NCBI RefSeq assembly: GCF_905475345.1
Contig: NC_066608.1
Location: 620,001-684,000, forward strand
Source of the DNA: Vespula vulgaris
Lineage: Eukaryota > Arthropoda > Insecta > Hymenoptera > Vespidae
Reading direction: 5' to 3'
Length of the DNA stretch: 64,000 nucleotides
Position 1 is the stretch's first letter; every line of letters begins with the position of its first letter. Shown here in pieces: positions 63,621 to 64,000 of this stretch. Under the pieces are notes generated by a model that was not told where the DNA came from, ran no database searches, and saw only the letters and a list, made by a program, of their open reading frames with translations. Position numbers and translations under genes: made by a program.

Positions 63621-63642
63621 GTCGGTCGGTCGGTCGGTCGGT
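63621..63642. repeat. Short (CGGT)n array
   Basis: GTCGGTCGGTCGGTCGGTCGG, a rare CpG-containing tetranucleotide repeat for such an AT-rich genome. Confidence 0.85.
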
Positions 63643-64000
63643 GGATAGATGTATTTAAAAAAAAAAGAAAAAAAAACGGGGAAAAAAGTGAAAAACGTCG
63701 ATCGAACAATCCTCGATTTTCTCCGTTCGTTAGAATATAGATTGACGAAACGTTAGAAATTCGATTAAATTAGCGATTCGTATTTGTATTTTAAAGTCAT
63801 CTCGTATGTCACTCAACTCTGTCCTCGTTATTCTAGATTCTTATTCCATAGTAGTCTCATGCGAGAGATTCCAACTTTTAACATTCGATTTTCGAAAATG
63901 CGCAAGGAAAAAGGGTCGCGTTAAAGAATTTCAAAGCAGTTCTGTCCCATAAAAGTTTGAAACTCGAAAAGAAGCGCGTACGGATGTACCGATCTAGAAA

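Larger units (their letters stand above)
52978..64000 (+). other. Probable large intron of the SLC16-like gene; no further exon recognised
   Basis: After exon 4 I looked on the + strand for MFS-like sequence (a second hydrophobic helix and a DRxGxR-type loop after helix 2) with a phase-1 acceptor, and saw none. The stretch holds a (GA)n array at 53697-53734, a (GATA)n array at 55094-55141, a Rep-B copy near 58711-58830, a Rep-A MITE-like element at 58932-59332, another (GA)n array near 59618-59643 and very long CT/CCCT arrays at 63079-63324. A 222-codon open frame at 57670-58338 has no recognisable domain. The rest of the transporter is expected beyond 64000. Confidence 0.4.

Noticed and set aside
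62998..63658. Overlapping 128- and 206-codon open frames
   Set aside because: They consist largely of Ser-Leu repeats produced by the CT array. A short non-repetitive start (TSDLGAISLTG) was considered as an exon but has no acceptor nearby and no SLC16 similarity.
1..64000. tRNA, rRNA, snRNA, CRISPR and telomeric repeats
   Set aside because: I looked for B-box-like GGTTCGANTCC, U6-like and TTAGG repeats on both strands and found no convincing match.

Overview
The window looks like a piece of an insect nuclear genome, most likely hymenopteran (bee, wasp or ant). The evidence is an AT-rich but CpG-rich composition (tcga, cgaac and cgatcg are everywhere), very frequent GA/CT dinucleotide arrays, GT-AG introns with long pyrimidine tracts, and coding sequence in short exons separated by kilobases. 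Almost all open frames of 60-140 codons are chance or low-complexity readings through (CT)n, (GA)n, poly-A or trinucleotide arrays, and I do not call them genes.

One protein-coding gene is well supported. On the + strand, four phase-compatible exons (46696-46878, 47700-47868, 52299-52409, 52804-52977) give the first 212 residues of a monocarboxylate-transporter-like (SLC16, major facilitator superfamily) protein. The first three exons encode a hydrophilic N-terminal extension rich in His, Gln, Ser and Pro. The fourth carries the SLC16 signature YPEGGWGW, the first transmembrane helix and the following loop. I find no exon for helices 2-12 in the remaining 11 kb, so the gene probably continues past the right edge.

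Layout: 1-2430, CpG-rich non-coding DNA with a possible promoter/first exon at the left edge. 2431-8960, a compositionally different block that is AT-rich and nearly free of GA/CT arrays. It holds several perfect inverted repeats, a minus-strand series of splice-bounded, partly duplicated exon-like modules (about 7218 down to 5924), and a 496-bp tandem duplication (7371-8340). 8961-46620, a long gene-poor stretch with dense microsatellites and old dispersed repeats. 46621-64000, the SLC16 gene with its introns, ending in a 115-bp CT array.

Three diverged dispersed repeat families were found by eye: Rep-A (27308-27560 and 58932-59332, the second with long terminal inverted repeats, MITE-like), Rep-B (about 75-120 bp; four copies) and Rep-C (about 190 bp; two copies). 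No tRNA, rRNA, CRISPR, bacterial or viral gene was recognised. The most unusual items are the duplicated minus-strand exon array in the AT-rich block and the long N-terminal extension of the transporter.
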